Shown: piece by piece, positions 37,415 to 46,507 of the stretch | Position numbering within the stretch: position 1 is the first letter of the stretch | Layout: the number at the start of each line of letters is the position of its first letter | Assembly: GCA_964595485.1 (NCBI GenBank) | Contig: CAZQQN010000001.1 | Span: 1-64,000, forward strand | DNA from: CAZQQN01 sp964595485 | GTDB lineage: Bacteria; Bacteroidota; Bacteroidia; CAILMK01; CAYYUA01 | Length of the DNA: 64,000 nucleotides | Reading direction: 5' to 3' | The notes under the pieces: generated by a model | What the model saw: the letters and a program-made list of their open reading frames with translations, nothing else | Database searches by the model: none | What the model was told of the DNA's origin: nothing | Made by a program: the position numbers and the translations under genes

Positions 37415-39307
37415 ATGAGTGACAAGTACTTTGTGATTGATTTTGACAGCACTTTTATCCGATTTGAAGCCCTCGATGAATTAGCAGGCATTGCCCTTCA
37501 GAACGATCCTGAGCATGACCAGCGCCTTAACAAGGTTAAAGAGTATACAAACCTTGCTATGGAAGGGAAACTATCATTCCCGGAATCGCTTGGTAAACGG
37601 ATTCAAATGCTGGAAGCTAATAAAGACGATATTCATCAGTTAGTGCGTGTTTTAAAACGAAACATTTCTACTTCTATTAAAAGAAATGAGGATTTCTTTA
37701 AAAAATATGCAGACCGGATTTACATCATATCAGGAGGTTTCAAGGAATACATTGCACCGATAGTTGGAGAATACAACATCCGGGAAGATCATATTTTTGC
37801 CAATTCTTTTGAATTTGATAGCAATGGGAAAATAGTCGGTTTTGATCAGGATAACTACCTTGCCCAGGAAAATGGTAAGGTTAAACAACTTCAAAACCTT
37901 AATATAGAAGGCGATATCTATGTGATAGGGGATGGTTACACGGATTTTCAGATACGTGAATCGGGGTTGGCCCAACGTTTTTTCGCCTTCACCGAGAATA
38001 TTGAAAGGGTTAATTTATTAGAAAAGGCAGATCATGTTACCCCAAGCTTTGATGAGTTCTTATTCAAGAACAAACTTCCAATGGCCATATCCTACCCCAA
38101 AAACAGGATCAAGCTCCTTATAATGAATAATATACCCACAGAGGCCTCAGAGCAGTTTAGCCGGGAAGGTTATGATGTTGAGTTTATTCATCCTGAAATA
38201 AATGTGGAAACATTCAGAGAAAAGATAAAAGAGGCCTCCATTTTAGCTGTTAACGGTTATACCCAAATACCGGATGATGCCATTGAGGAAGCCAATCGTT
38301 TACTGGCAATTGGCATATACGGCATCGATAAAGGGTTCATTAACCAGGATCTGTGTAGAAAAAATGGAATTGTGATTTTTCATGCTCCTCATACCAATAC
38401 AAGAAGTGTAGCTGAACTGGCCATTGGCGAAATGATCATGTTGTTAAGGCAAGTTCCTGATCAAACAAGTGATCTTCACAAAGGCCTGCACCACAAAATT
38501 CGCAAGGATCCTTATGAATTGTTTGGGAAGAATTTAGGAATTATCGGTTATGGGGATGTAGGCAAGCAGTTGGGCACGCTTGCTGAGTCACTGGGTATGC
38601 AAGTTTATTTTTATGATAAAGCACAGGTAGAAGGATTAGGCAATGCTAAAGCCACACTTGATCTGCAAGAGTTATTAGAAATTTCGGATATTATTTCCCT
38701 TCATATTACGGATGAAGAAGCTAACCGAAATTTTATTAATGAAGAAGCTTTTGAATGGATGAAAGAGGGCGCTATTTTCCTGAATTTAAGTTGTGAGAAA
38801 GCTGTTGACCATGGCGCACTGGCGATACACTTAAAAAGTGGTAAACTTGGCGGTGCAGGCATTGACCGTTTTCCGAACAAAGAAGGCTTCCAGGAAAATG
38901 GTGAATTCCGCTCTAACTTACAGAAGTTACCCAATGTAGTCCTAACCCCTTACATGAGTGGTAATACTGCAGAATCCAGCCATAATGCTGCTACATTCGT
39001 CACACGAAACATAATAGATTTTATCAATACGGGGTCTATTCATACAGGTGTTAATTTCCCGGATATTCAATTGCCTTCCTTTGATGAAGCACATCGTTTG
39101 CTTCATATTCATGAGGATCACCCAGGAATGATGGCTACTATTGCCAATGTCTTTTCTGCTCATGGTATAAACATCCTGGCCCAGCAACTAAAAACTTTCA
39201 ATGGAGTAGGCTACTTAATCACCGATATCTCGAAGGACTACGATGACAATGTAGTGGATGCTATCAAAGAAATCCCTTACGCTATCCGTTTAAGAATCCT
39301 TTACTAA
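37415..39307 (+). CDS. Phosphoserine phosphatase-like HAD fused to a degenerate phosphoglycerate dehydrogenase with ACT domain
   Basis: 630 residues. Residues 1-~215 are a SerB-like HAD phosphatase with intact catalytic motifs: DFDST (nucleophile Asp9, acid Asp11), SGG and GDGYTD. Residues ~225-540 have the fold of SerA (NTRSVAELAIGE, Rossmann loop GYGDVGKQLG). However, key SerA residues are replaced: the substrate Arg of the RSxT motif is Asn280 (NGYT), the catalytic Arg of NxSRG is Cys460 (NLSCEK), and the catalytic His of TPHxGG is Tyr513 (TPYMSG). Residues ~550-630 are an ACT domain like that of E. coli SerA, ending in IRLRILY. The phosphatase is probably active. The dehydrogenase part is probably inactive or altered and may act as an ACT-linked serine-sensing scaffold. 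The 3' end overlaps the convergent gene by 4 bp. Confidence 0.85.
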   Translation: MSDKYFVIDFDSTFIRFEALDELAGIALQNDPEHDQRLNKVKEYTNLAMEGKLSFPESLGKRIQMLEANKDDIHQLVRVLKRNISTSIKRNEDFFKKYADRIYIISGGFKEYIAPIVGEYNIREDHIFANSFEFDSNGKIVGFDQDNYLAQENGKVKQLQNLNIEGDIYVIGDGYTDFQIRESGLAQRFFAFTENIERVNLLEKADHVTPSFDEFLFKNKLPMAISYPKNRIKLLIMNNIPTEASEQFSREGYDVEFIHPEINVETFREKIKEASILAVNGYTQIPDDAIEEANRLLAIGIYGIDKGFINQDLCRKNGIVIFHAPHTNTRSVAELAIGEMIMLLRQVPDQTSDLHKGLHHKIRKDPYELFGKNLGIIGYGDVGKQLGTLAESLGMQVYFYDKAQVEGLGNAKATLDLQELLEISDIISLHITDEEANRNFINEEAFEWMKEGAIFLNLSCEKAVDHGALAIHLKSGKLGGAGIDRFPNKEGFQENGEFRSNLQKLPNVVLTPYMSGNTAESSHNAATFVTRNIIDFINTGSIHTGVNFPDIQLPSFDEAHRLLHIHEDHPGMMATIANVFSAHGINILAQQLKTFNGVGYLITDISKDYDDNVVDAIKEIPYAIRLRILY

Positions 39308-39906
39308 AACTGGAGTTTAGTTGATAAATCTTCCCAGAAAGCTTTACCCATCACTCCTATAGGTCCCCTGTGGCGGTAAAATATGTTTTTTATCCCTGAT
39401 TTGATCCGGATGCTGTAGTCTGTACCGGTAATAGCACCAGGTTTAGCAATACCCAGAAAGGTAAGCAGAGGATTGTTAATCAGGGGATCATCCACCATTT
39501 GGTAATCAACAGTAAAACTGCGGTTAAAGGTGGTGATTTGAAGATTAGCTGCCTGGAAACAATTGATATGGACTACCTTACCTATGGTAAAACCGGCCTC
39601 ATCAAGGGCAGCTATTACCCCTTCCGTAAAAGCGCATCCCATGCTATGGCCAATAAAATGGATTGTTTCATTAGGAAGGTTACGTTTTTCAATTTGTTGA
39701 AAAGCCCAATAACGGCCCTTTTCCTGTCTTTCGTTCACAGAACTTAAAAACCGGTAATCAGCTTCAACATACCATGGTTTAAAGTCAGTAAAAAAATTTT
39801 TCGCCCCGTTAATGAAATCCTCATTTTTGGACCACCTTGGCATCCAAAAGGCTTTCCCTGAGCATGGAGATCCCATCCCTATTTTTCCATTTGAGAAAAG
39901 CAGCAT
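39304..39906 (-). CDS. Putative alpha/beta hydrolase (lipase-like)
   Basis: About 200 residues from the ATG at 39906; an in-frame ATG at 39969 would add 21 hydrophobic residues. The nucleophile elbow GHSMG (107-111 of the longer form) follows ETIHFI, a typical strand-turn-helix. A conserved-looking N-terminal part (GKAFWMPRWSKNEDFINGAKNFF) and a later HRGPIGVMGKAFW recall lipase-like domains attached to polymorphic toxins, but this is free-standing and the resemblance is weak. The Asp and His of the triad cannot be placed with confidence. Convergent with the SerB-SerA gene, overlapping by 4 bp. Confidence 0.6.
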   Translation of the reverse strand: MLLFSNGKIGMGSPCSGKAFWMPRWSKNEDFINGAKNFFTDFKPWYVEADYRFLSSVNERQEKGRYWAFQQIEKRNLPNETIHFIGHSMGCAFTEGVIAALDEAGFTIGKVVHINCFQAANLQITTFNRSFTVDYQMVDDPLINNPLLTFLGIAKPGAITGTDYSIRIKSGIKNIFYRHRGPIGVMGKAFWEDLSTKLQF

Positions 39907-40071
39907 AAGAATATTAACAAAATAAAAGCATTTTAAATGCAAGATCACTTGTAAACCTATTGGCAACAAAAGGAGAATAGTTTTATATTGCTCAAAACCA
40001 AATATTTATATGCTTTAGCTCCCGTCAAATAAAGTTTCAGAGCAATAAGCTCATTCAATAGTAACATGAAC

Positions 40072-40101
40072 TTGCCCGGTTTCTTTTTTCTGCTAAATTT
40101 G
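40072..40101 (+). promoter_or_regulatory. Promoter of the biotin operon
   Basis: TTG at 40072-40074, 19 nt, then TAAATTTG at 40094-40101: the best match in the window to the Bacteroidota consensus. Predicted start ~40107, leaving a leader of only ~12 nt before the ATG at 40119. No recognisable BirA-type operator. Confidence 0.55.
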
Positions 40102-40118
40102 CAAAAAAATGCGTGAAT

Positions 40119-41120
40119 ATGGCTCAACACAGGAATGACTGGACGTTCGAAGAGATCAAGGAAATCTACAATAAACCTTTAATTGATTTGGTTTATGAAG
40201 GGACTCAGGTTCACCGTGCGAACCATGACCATCATAAATGCCAAATTGCTTCGCTTTTATCCATTAAAACAGGGGGATGCCCTGAAGATTGCGCTTATTG
40301 TCCGCAAGCTGCCCGTTATAGTACAGATGTGGAAGTTCATAAGTTATTGGATGTTGATACAGTGGTTAATGCAGCCGAAAAAGCCAAAGAAGGTGGCGCT
40401 TCTCGTTTCTGCATGGGTGCTGCATGGCGTGAAGTAAGAAGCAACCGCGATTTTGATAAAGTTCTTGATATGGTTCGGCAAGTCAATGATATGGGCCTTG
40501 AGGTGTGCTGTACTCTCGGTATGCTCAATGATGACCAGGCTCATAAGCTGAAAGAAGCCGGATGCTATGCTTACAATCATAACGTAGATACTTCAGATGA
40601 TTACTACAATGAAATCATCTCAACCAGGGGTTACGAAGACCGCTTGAGTACCTTAGAGTCTGTTACTGATGCCGGAATTACGGTTTGCTCAGGGGGAATT
40701 ATTGGCATGGGGGAATCTGACAAGGATCGTATTGACATGTTAAAAACCTTGGCTAACCTTAAAAAACAACCTGAATCGGTACCGATCAATAAATTGGTAA
40801 AGATTCCGGGCACACCTCTGGAAGACCAACCGGACGTTCCAATGGAATCCATGGTCAGGATGGTTGCTACTGCCCGCATTTTAATGCCCAAATCAATGGT
40901 TAGGCTCTCAGCAGGCCGGGCTGACATGAGCCAATCTGAACAGTTTCTTTGTTTTATGGCAGGTGCTAATTCGATCCATTCCGGAAATCAGTTGCTAACA
41001 ACACCCACTGCCGGTTTTAATGAAGACCTTGAAATGCTCAAAGCATTTGGAATGGAGCCGCTGGAAGTAGAGAACAATGGCCTGGAACCGGCCAAAAACA
41101 AAGCAAAAGCAGCGGATTAA
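40119..41120 (+). CDS. bioB: Biotin synthase
   Basis: Radical-SAM enzyme inserting sulfur into dethiobiotin, the last step of biotin synthesis. The CxxxCxxC cluster motif CPEDCAYC holds Cys54, Cys58 and Cys61; the [2Fe-2S] ligands are represented by downstream Cys residues (CMGAAWR, CCTLG). Other family blocks: YNHNVDTS, GGIIGMGES, NKLVKIPGTP. I prefer the ATG at 40119 (333 residues); a GTG at 40113 is in frame two codons earlier. First gene of the bioB-F-D-A cluster. Confidence 0.97.
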   Translation: MAQHRNDWTFEEIKEIYNKPLIDLVYEGTQVHRANHDHHKCQIASLLSIKTGGCPEDCAYCPQAARYSTDVEVHKLLDVDTVVNAAEKAKEGGASRFCMGAAWREVRSNRDFDKVLDMVRQVNDMGLEVCCTLGMLNDDQAHKLKEAGCYAYNHNVDTSDDYYNEIISTRGYEDRLSTLESVTDAGITVCSGGIIGMGESDKDRIDMLKTLANLKKQPESVPINKLVKIPGTPLEDQPDVPMESMVRMVATARILMPKSMVRLSAGRADMSQSEQFLCFMAGANSIHSGNQLLTTPTAGFNEDLEMLKAFGMEPLEVENNGLEPAKNKAKAAD

Positions 41121-41130
41121 CAATTCAAAC

Positions 41131-41148
41131 ATTCAGTTGTAACTGAAT
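41131..41148. promoter_or_regulatory. 18-bp palindrome between bioB and bioF
   Basis: ATTCAGTT-GT-AACTGAAT is a perfect inverted repeat with 8-bp arms in the 71-bp gap between bioB and bioF. It is not followed by a T-run, so not a classical terminator. It could be an operator or an RNA-processing hairpin. Confidence 0.4.
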
Positions 41149-41191
41149 TGTTACCACCAAAGCGGAACCGGGAAGATTGAATTAGCTTGAT

Positions 41192-42319
41192 ATGAGTCTG
41201 TCGGGAAGGTTACACTACGCACTTGAGCAAAAAAAAGCTGCTAATACTTACCGGGTATTAAAACAACAAAACGGGCTTGTCGATTTTGTTTCGAACGACT
41301 ACCTGGGGTTGGCTCAATCAAGAAATTTACATCAGGAAGTATGGAAGCACTTTGATCAGGATGAACTGATGGGAGGTTCTACCGGATCAAGGTTGTTAAG
41401 TGGTAATTCACCATTACATCAATCGGTTGAAGATCAAATTGCTAATTTCCACAATGCTGAGTCATCGTTGGTCTTTAATTCAGGTTACCAGGCTAATACC
41501 GGTTTATTAAGCTCCTTACTTGGCAAGGACGATACCATTCTTTTTGACAAGTACATTCATGCCTCCCTTCGCCAGGGCATTCAGCTAAGTTATGCTAAAG
41601 CTTATGGCTTCTCTCACAATGACCTCGAAGACCTGAAGCAAAAAAGCCAATTTGCAACCGGTGAGGTATTGGTAGTAGTAGAGTCAATTTATTCTATGGA
41701 TGGTGATGAGGCACCGCTTGAAAAAATCGCCTCATTCTGCCGTCAAAAAAGTTTTGCTTTCGTTGTTGATGAGGCCCACGCTACGGGTATCAGGGGGCCA
41801 AAAGGAACAGGCGTTGTCCAGGAAAAAGGGCTTGAAGGAAATGTTTTTGCGCGAATTCATACATTTGGGAAAGCACTTGGTGGGCAGGGTGCCGCGGTAT
41901 TGGGTGATCAAACCCTTAAATCCTACTTGGTTAACTTTGCCAAACCTTTCATATACACTACTGCATTGCCTCCTATTGCAATGGCATTCCTTTATAAGGT
42001 ATATGAGTTTTTTCCTGAGATGGAAAGTGAACGTGAAAGGGTTCTTAACTTAGGCGAGCAATTTGAAAGCCTGCTAATGGAAGGTGAATGGCAAGTGATA
42101 AAAGGAAGAGGTCCCATTCGGTCAGTTATCGTAAAAGGGGAAACCAATGTGAAAGCATTGGCGGAAGGCCTCCAAAAGGCTGGATTTGATTTGAGACCAA
42201 TTGTATCACCAACCGTGCCGAAAGGGCTGGAAAGGCTCAGGATTTGTTTTCATAGTTATAATACTCAACAACAGGTTGACGATTTGGTCCGAGTAATGAA
42301 GGATTTTGGGAAAGGGTAA
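41192..42319 (+). CDS. bioF: 8-amino-7-oxononanoate synthase
   Basis: 375-residue PLP enzyme of the alpha-oxoamine synthase family, condensing pimeloyl thioester with alanine. Family blocks: FVSNDYLGLA, GGSTGSRLLSGN, YSMDGDEAPL, VDEAHATGIRG and the PLP lysine Lys227 in HTFGKALGGQGA. Length normal. bioD begins 10 bp after the stop. Confidence 0.95.
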   Translation: MSLSGRLHYALEQKKAANTYRVLKQQNGLVDFVSNDYLGLAQSRNLHQEVWKHFDQDELMGGSTGSRLLSGNSPLHQSVEDQIANFHNAESSLVFNSGYQANTGLLSSLLGKDDTILFDKYIHASLRQGIQLSYAKAYGFSHNDLEDLKQKSQFATGEVLVVVESIYSMDGDEAPLEKIASFCRQKSFAFVVDEAHATGIRGPKGTGVVQEKGLEGNVFARIHTFGKALGGQGAAVLGDQTLKSYLVNFAKPFIYTTALPPIAMAFLYKVYEFFPEMESERERVLNLGEQFESLLMEGEWQVIKGRGPIRSVIVKGETNVKALAEGLQKAGFDLRPIVSPTVPKGLERLRICFHSYNTQQQVDDLVRVMKDFGKG

Positions 42320-42328
42320 AAATAACTT

Positions 42329-42943
42329 ATGGGGAATATTTTTGTAACCGGTACCGGTACTGGCATAGGTAAAACGGTGGTAGCAGCCATCCTAAGCGAA
42401 GGGTTGGGTGCAGATTATTGGAAGCCAGTTCAAGCAGGCAACTTGCGTGACACGGATACCATGTTTGTGGATCGTGTAACTAGTTCAGAAGTGCAAGTTC
42501 ACCGGGAGACTTATTCGCTTCAAAAGCCGGCTTCTCCGCATGATGCGGCTAAAAAAGATAATATTGCTATGAAGCTATCTGATTTTGAGGTCCCGGCCGC
42601 CTCAAATGAATCAGGCTTGGTCATAGAAGGAGCTGGTGGGCTAATGGTGCCGCTGAATGATAAAGAGCTGGTCATCGATCTGATTCAATCATTGGCTGAT
42701 GAAGTCATTTTGGTTTCCAACAATTACTTAGGTAGCATTAATCACACCCTCTTATCGATTGATGCGTTACAATCGCGGGACATTCCCATTAAAGGTATTG
42801 TTTTCAATGGAGACCCTTACAAGGAGGGAGAAAGATTGATATTGGCTTATAGCCAAACACCTTTGATAGGCCGCTTATATCCTGAAAATTCAATCAATTC
42901 CTCCCTTGTACAGGCCTATGCCCGGCAATGGAATTTAAAGTAA
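42329..42943 (+). CDS. bioD: Dethiobiotin synthetase
   Basis: 204-residue ATP-dependent carboxylase closing the ureido ring of biotin from DAPA. P-loop GTGTGIGKT at 8-16, then YWKPVQAGN, SPHDAA and the GAGGLMVPLN block. Slightly shorter than the E. coli enzyme. Lies between bioF and bioA with gaps of 10 and 7 bp. Confidence 0.95.
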   Translation: MGNIFVTGTGTGIGKTVVAAILSEGLGADYWKPVQAGNLRDTDTMFVDRVTSSEVQVHRETYSLQKPASPHDAAKKDNIAMKLSDFEVPAASNESGLVIEGAGGLMVPLNDKELVIDLIQSLADEVILVSNNYLGSINHTLLSIDALQSRDIPIKGIVFNGDPYKEGERLILAYSQTPLIGRLYPENSINSSLVQAYARQWNLK

Positions 42944-42949
42944 AAAGCT

Positions 42950-44236
42950 ATGAGTCTTGCAGACAGAGATTTTGAATCGATATGGCATCCGTTTACTCAA
43001 ATGAAAACTGCTCCGAAAAGTACGCCCATAGTTAAGGGAGATGGTGCATGGTTATACGATGAGGACGGGAAAGCCTATTTGGATGGTATTGCTTCTTGGT
43101 GGGTTAACTTACACGGCCATGGCCATCCCTATATTGCTGAAAAGGTATCAGAGCAGTTCAAAACTTTAGACCATGTAATTTTTGCTGGCTTTACCCATCC
43201 ACCAGCCGTATCATTAAGTGAGCAATTGCTAAAGCACCTGCCGGCAACACAGGAAAAAATATTCTTTTCTGATAATGGCTCCACTGCGGTTGAGGTAGGT
43301 ATTAAAATGGCCCTTCAATATTGGTACAATCAGGGATATACCAATAAAAAGAAGCTTATTGCTTTCAATAACAGCTATCACGGAGATACATTTGGGGCAA
43401 TGTCCGTTAGTGAGCGAGATGCATTTACTCAGCCATTTCACAACCACCTGTTTGAGGTAGAATATATTGATCCGCCTATTCATGGACAAGGGGATCAATC
43501 GCGTGAACAATTAAAGCAGTTGCTAAATCGTGAGGAAGAATTTGCTGGTTTTCTTTTCGAGCCCCTTGTTCAAGGGGTTGGTGGAATGCATATGTTCGAA
43601 GCAGAACAACTGGATCCTTTAATTGAACTCTGCCGGGAAAATAATCTGATTAGCGTTGCTGATGAAGTTATGGTTGGTTTTGGTCGAACAGGGACCAATT
43701 TTGCAGGTGATCAACTAACGGCTAAGCCTGATGTCTTTTGCCTTTCCAAAGGTTTAACAGGCGGTACAATGGCCATGGGGATCACCACTGCACCTCAGTT
43801 TATCTATGATGCTTTCTACGATTCAAATAAGATGAAAACGTTTTTTCACGGCCACTCATTTACAGCAAATCCTGTGGCCTGTGCGGCATCTTTAGCCAGT
43901 TGGGAGTTGCTTCAACAAAATGATACCCAGGATAACATTCAGGAAATTGCTCGTAAGCATAACCATTTCAAGGAAAAAGTAAGATCAAACCCGGTTGTCA
44001 AAGATGCTCGCAGTACTGGCACTATTCTGGCAGTAGAAGTGGAAGTTGATGATGGGTCTGGTTATTTTAGTAGTGTGGCTGATTACCTCAAGCCATTTTT
44101 CATGGAAAAGGGTTTACTAATAAGGCCGTTGGGTAATGTGATTTACCTCATGCCTCCATATTGTATAACACCACAGGAACTGGAAAAACTCTACAGGGGC
44201 ATTGAAGAGGGGCTAAAAGCCATTCAAGATCGGTAA
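42950..44236 (+). CDS. bioA: Adenosylmethionine-8-amino-7-oxononanoate aminotransferase
   Basis: 428-residue class III aminotransferase making DAPA from KAPA with SAM as amino donor. Blocks: WHPFTQMK near the N-terminus, DGIASWWVNLHGHGHP, FFSDNGSTAVE, SYHGDTFG, ADEVMVGFGRTG, and the PLP lysine Lys267 in LSKGLTGG. Length fits BioA. Confidence 0.96.
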   Translation: MSLADRDFESIWHPFTQMKTAPKSTPIVKGDGAWLYDEDGKAYLDGIASWWVNLHGHGHPYIAEKVSEQFKTLDHVIFAGFTHPPAVSLSEQLLKHLPATQEKIFFSDNGSTAVEVGIKMALQYWYNQGYTNKKKLIAFNNSYHGDTFGAMSVSERDAFTQPFHNHLFEVEYIDPPIHGQGDQSREQLKQLLNREEEFAGFLFEPLVQGVGGMHMFEAEQLDPLIELCRENNLISVADEVMVGFGRTGTNFAGDQLTAKPDVFCLSKGLTGGTMAMGITTAPQFIYDAFYDSNKMKTFFHGHSFTANPVACAASLASWELLQQNDTQDNIQEIARKHNHFKEKVRSNPVVKDARSTGTILAVEVEVDDGSGYFSSVADYLKPFFMEKGLLIRPLGNVIYLMPPYCITPQELEKLYRGIEEGLKAIQDR

Positions 44237-44285
44237 TTAATTTGTGTTTAGTGTTTGTTTTTATTGATTATAGAAGGTAAAAAGT

Positions 44286-45482
44286 ATGGCAAAGTTGCAT
44301 TATAAGTCTCATATAGGGATTCTTAGTCGGGGAAGTATAAGTCCTTGGGGAGATAATGTGCACAGGTTCCCTTATAAGGCTTCACATACTTTTATAGGTG
44401 TTGATCAATTCGGGGAAGAAATATTGCCTGTAGGAGTTCTGCCTAATGATGCGGAAGAAGCAATAAAAAAACTTAGTCAATCTCATAAAGCTTATAAGCA
44501 GCTGGACAGGAGTGTGTTGTTAGCAATTCAGGCTGCCCGCCATGCCCTTAGTAGTATTAATATCCCGGATGATTCGAAGGTTGGGATTAATATTGGGTCA
44601 TCCAGGGGGGCCACCGGTACGTTTGAAAAGTACTACAAAGATTTCCTTGTTTCTGAGAAAGGAGAAACGTCACCCTATACATCACCAACCACTACGTTAG
44701 GTAATATTGCCAGTTGGGTAATGGCTGACCTAGGCCTGAATGGGTCGGTACTCAGCCATTCGATTACCTGTAGTACGGCTATTCAAGCTATTGCCAATGC
44801 AGAGGCATGGTTGCTATCAGGCAAGGCAGATGATTTTATAGCAGGCGGAAGTGAAGCGCCCCTAACGGCTTTCACACTTGCCCAAATGCAAGCTTTGAAA
44901 ATTTATACACAAAATGCTGATGAGCAATATCCAAGTCGTCCATTGGCCAAAAAGCCGACCAATGGTATGGTGTTAGGAGAGGGTGCTGGCATTTTTTACC
45001 TCAAGGCTTTGGATTGGCAAGCCTTTGTAGAAGATGATTCCCTTATACTCCTCGAATCCACTGGCTTTGGCAATGAGCCATTGGAGGGTTTCACTGGTAT
45101 TTCAAGGGAGGGCACCTGTTTTAAACGAGCTATGGAAATGGCATTAAATCAACAAGATACCGGTTTTGACGTGGATATCATCCTTATGCATGCCCCCGGC
45201 ACGGTAAAAGGGGACCAAGCTGAGATCAATGCTGTCAATGAAGTATTTTCTGGAAGCATTCCTATGCTATACAGTAATAAATGGCAAATTGGCCATAGTT
45301 TTGGTGCTTCCGCAGCTTTATCCCTGGTACAGGCTATTAACATCCTCAATCAACAGGAAATACCGGAAATGCCTTATGCTTCGAAGTCAGAATCCTGCCA
45401 GCCTCCCATTAGGAAAATCATGGTTAATGCTGCTGGTTTTGGTGGAAATGCCGGCTCTCTTATTGTCTCTAAACCATTTTAA
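44286..45482 (+). CDS. Beta-ketoacyl-ACP synthase-like protein of the biotin operon
   Basis: 398 residues with a thiolase fold of the KAS I/II class and an intact Cys-His-His set: Cys162 in TCSTA, His302 in MHAPGT, Lys332/His337 in NKWQIGHSFGA. It should condense a malonyl unit with an acyl thioester. Its place 49 bp after bioA, with no bioC, bioH or bioW in the window, suggests it helps make the pimeloyl precursor, as KAS-like genes are found in biotin loci of other Bacteroidota. A general fatty-acid FabF role is less likely because the N-terminal third is divergent. Confidence 0.82.
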   Translation: MAKLHYKSHIGILSRGSISPWGDNVHRFPYKASHTFIGVDQFGEEILPVGVLPNDAEEAIKKLSQSHKAYKQLDRSVLLAIQAARHALSSINIPDDSKVGINIGSSRGATGTFEKYYKDFLVSEKGETSPYTSPTTTLGNIASWVMADLGLNGSVLSHSITCSTAIQAIANAEAWLLSGKADDFIAGGSEAPLTAFTLAQMQALKIYTQNADEQYPSRPLAKKPTNGMVLGEGAGIFYLKALDWQAFVEDDSLILLESTGFGNEPLEGFTGISREGTCFKRAMEMALNQQDTGFDVDIILMHAPGTVKGDQAEINAVNEVFSGSIPMLYSNKWQIGHSFGASAALSLVQAINILNQQEIPEMPYASKSESCQPPIRKIMVNAAGFGGNAGSLIVSKPF

Positions 45483-45490
45483 TAAGCTTT

Positions 45491-46468
45491 ATGCGTATCT
45501 TTCTTTTTATCATACTTCTTAATCTTTTGCCAACTTTAAACGTTGCACAGAACTCTGAAAATATCCGATTTATAAGCGATACGCTTGTTATTAAAGGAAC
45601 AATTACCTATCCCGAAGGCGAGGGTCCTTTCCCGGCTGCGCTATTTGTTCATGGTTCAGGTCCTAACGACAGGAACCAGCGTATTGTACTAAATAACTCC
45701 AGGTCTGAGTGCCTCTATCCGGAATTGCATGGGGATACCATACAGAATTTTAAGGAAATTGCTGCATTATTGGCTGACAAAGGGGTTGCATCTCTTAGGT
45801 ATGATAAACAGACAATGCTCTATAAGGATCAATTAGACCTTGCTAGTATCGATCCAATGGACTTTATAAGAGATGCTCATGCAGCGCTTGATTTTCTAAA
45901 ATCCCAATCCGCCATTAACGATGACAGCCTATTATTGATCGGACACAGTCAAGGAGGAAATTTTCTCCCGATAATAAGCAAGTCACGATCAGATATACAG
46001 GGGCTCATTGCATTGGCTACCCCATCCGGTTCTATCGATACGGTTTTGGCTAACCAGATCAAATATGTGTTTCAACAGTGCAAAGATTCAACGACTGCTA
46101 TCCTGAAATATGAGGAAATTATTCAGGCTTTTGAAAGATTGCGGAATGGGGATTGGCCAAAGGATAGGCCGCTTATGAATGCTTTTCCCAATTTTTGGCA
46201 GGATTGGCTTGCCATTACTGATACCACTGTCTCTGCTTTTAAAAGCACCAGGGAACCATTACTTTTTTTATCAGGGACCAAGGATTATAACGTTCCACCG
46301 CCTCACCTGAAAAATTTCCGAAAAGCAATTAGTCAAGAAAATGCTACATTTACCCTTTTAGAAGGTGTTACTCATTTTTTGACTTCTATCCAGGATCCTC
46401 AGTTATCCCAAAAGGTTTCTTCTACCTTGACGAATTGGCTTAAGGAGCAGGAATTCATTGATGAATGA
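45491..46468 (+). CDS. Secreted alpha/beta hydrolase
   Basis: 325 residues. A Sec signal peptide (MRIFLFIILLNLLPTLNVAQ) precedes a serine hydrolase domain: oxyanion block FVHGSGPNDRN, nucleophile elbow GHSQGG, acid in SGTKDYNVPP, His near the end in GVTHFL. It begins 8 bp after the KAS-like gene and so belongs to the biotin operon by position. Export to the periplasm argues against a BioH role, which would require a cytosolic enzyme. Acyl-ester or peptide hydrolysis is possible. Confidence 0.85.
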   Translation: MRIFLFIILLNLLPTLNVAQNSENIRFISDTLVIKGTITYPEGEGPFPAALFVHGSGPNDRNQRIVLNNSRSECLYPELHGDTIQNFKEIAALLADKGVASLRYDKQTMLYKDQLDLASIDPMDFIRDAHAALDFLKSQSAINDDSLLLIGHSQGGNFLPIISKSRSDIQGLIALATPSGSIDTVLANQIKYVFQQCKDSTTAILKYEEIIQAFERLRNGDWPKDRPLMNAFPNFWQDWLAITDTTVSAFKSTREPLLFLSGTKDYNVPPPHLKNFRKAISQENATFTLLEGVTHFLTSIQDPQLSQKVSSTLTNWLKEQEFIDE

Positions 46469-46507
46469 TAAAAGGGAAAAACACTTAATAAAACAACTTA
46501 GGTTGGT

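Noticed and set aside
45491..46468. Secreted hydrolase as BioH
   Set aside because: It has a clear signal peptide, whereas BioH must act on cytosolic pimeloyl-ACP methyl ester.
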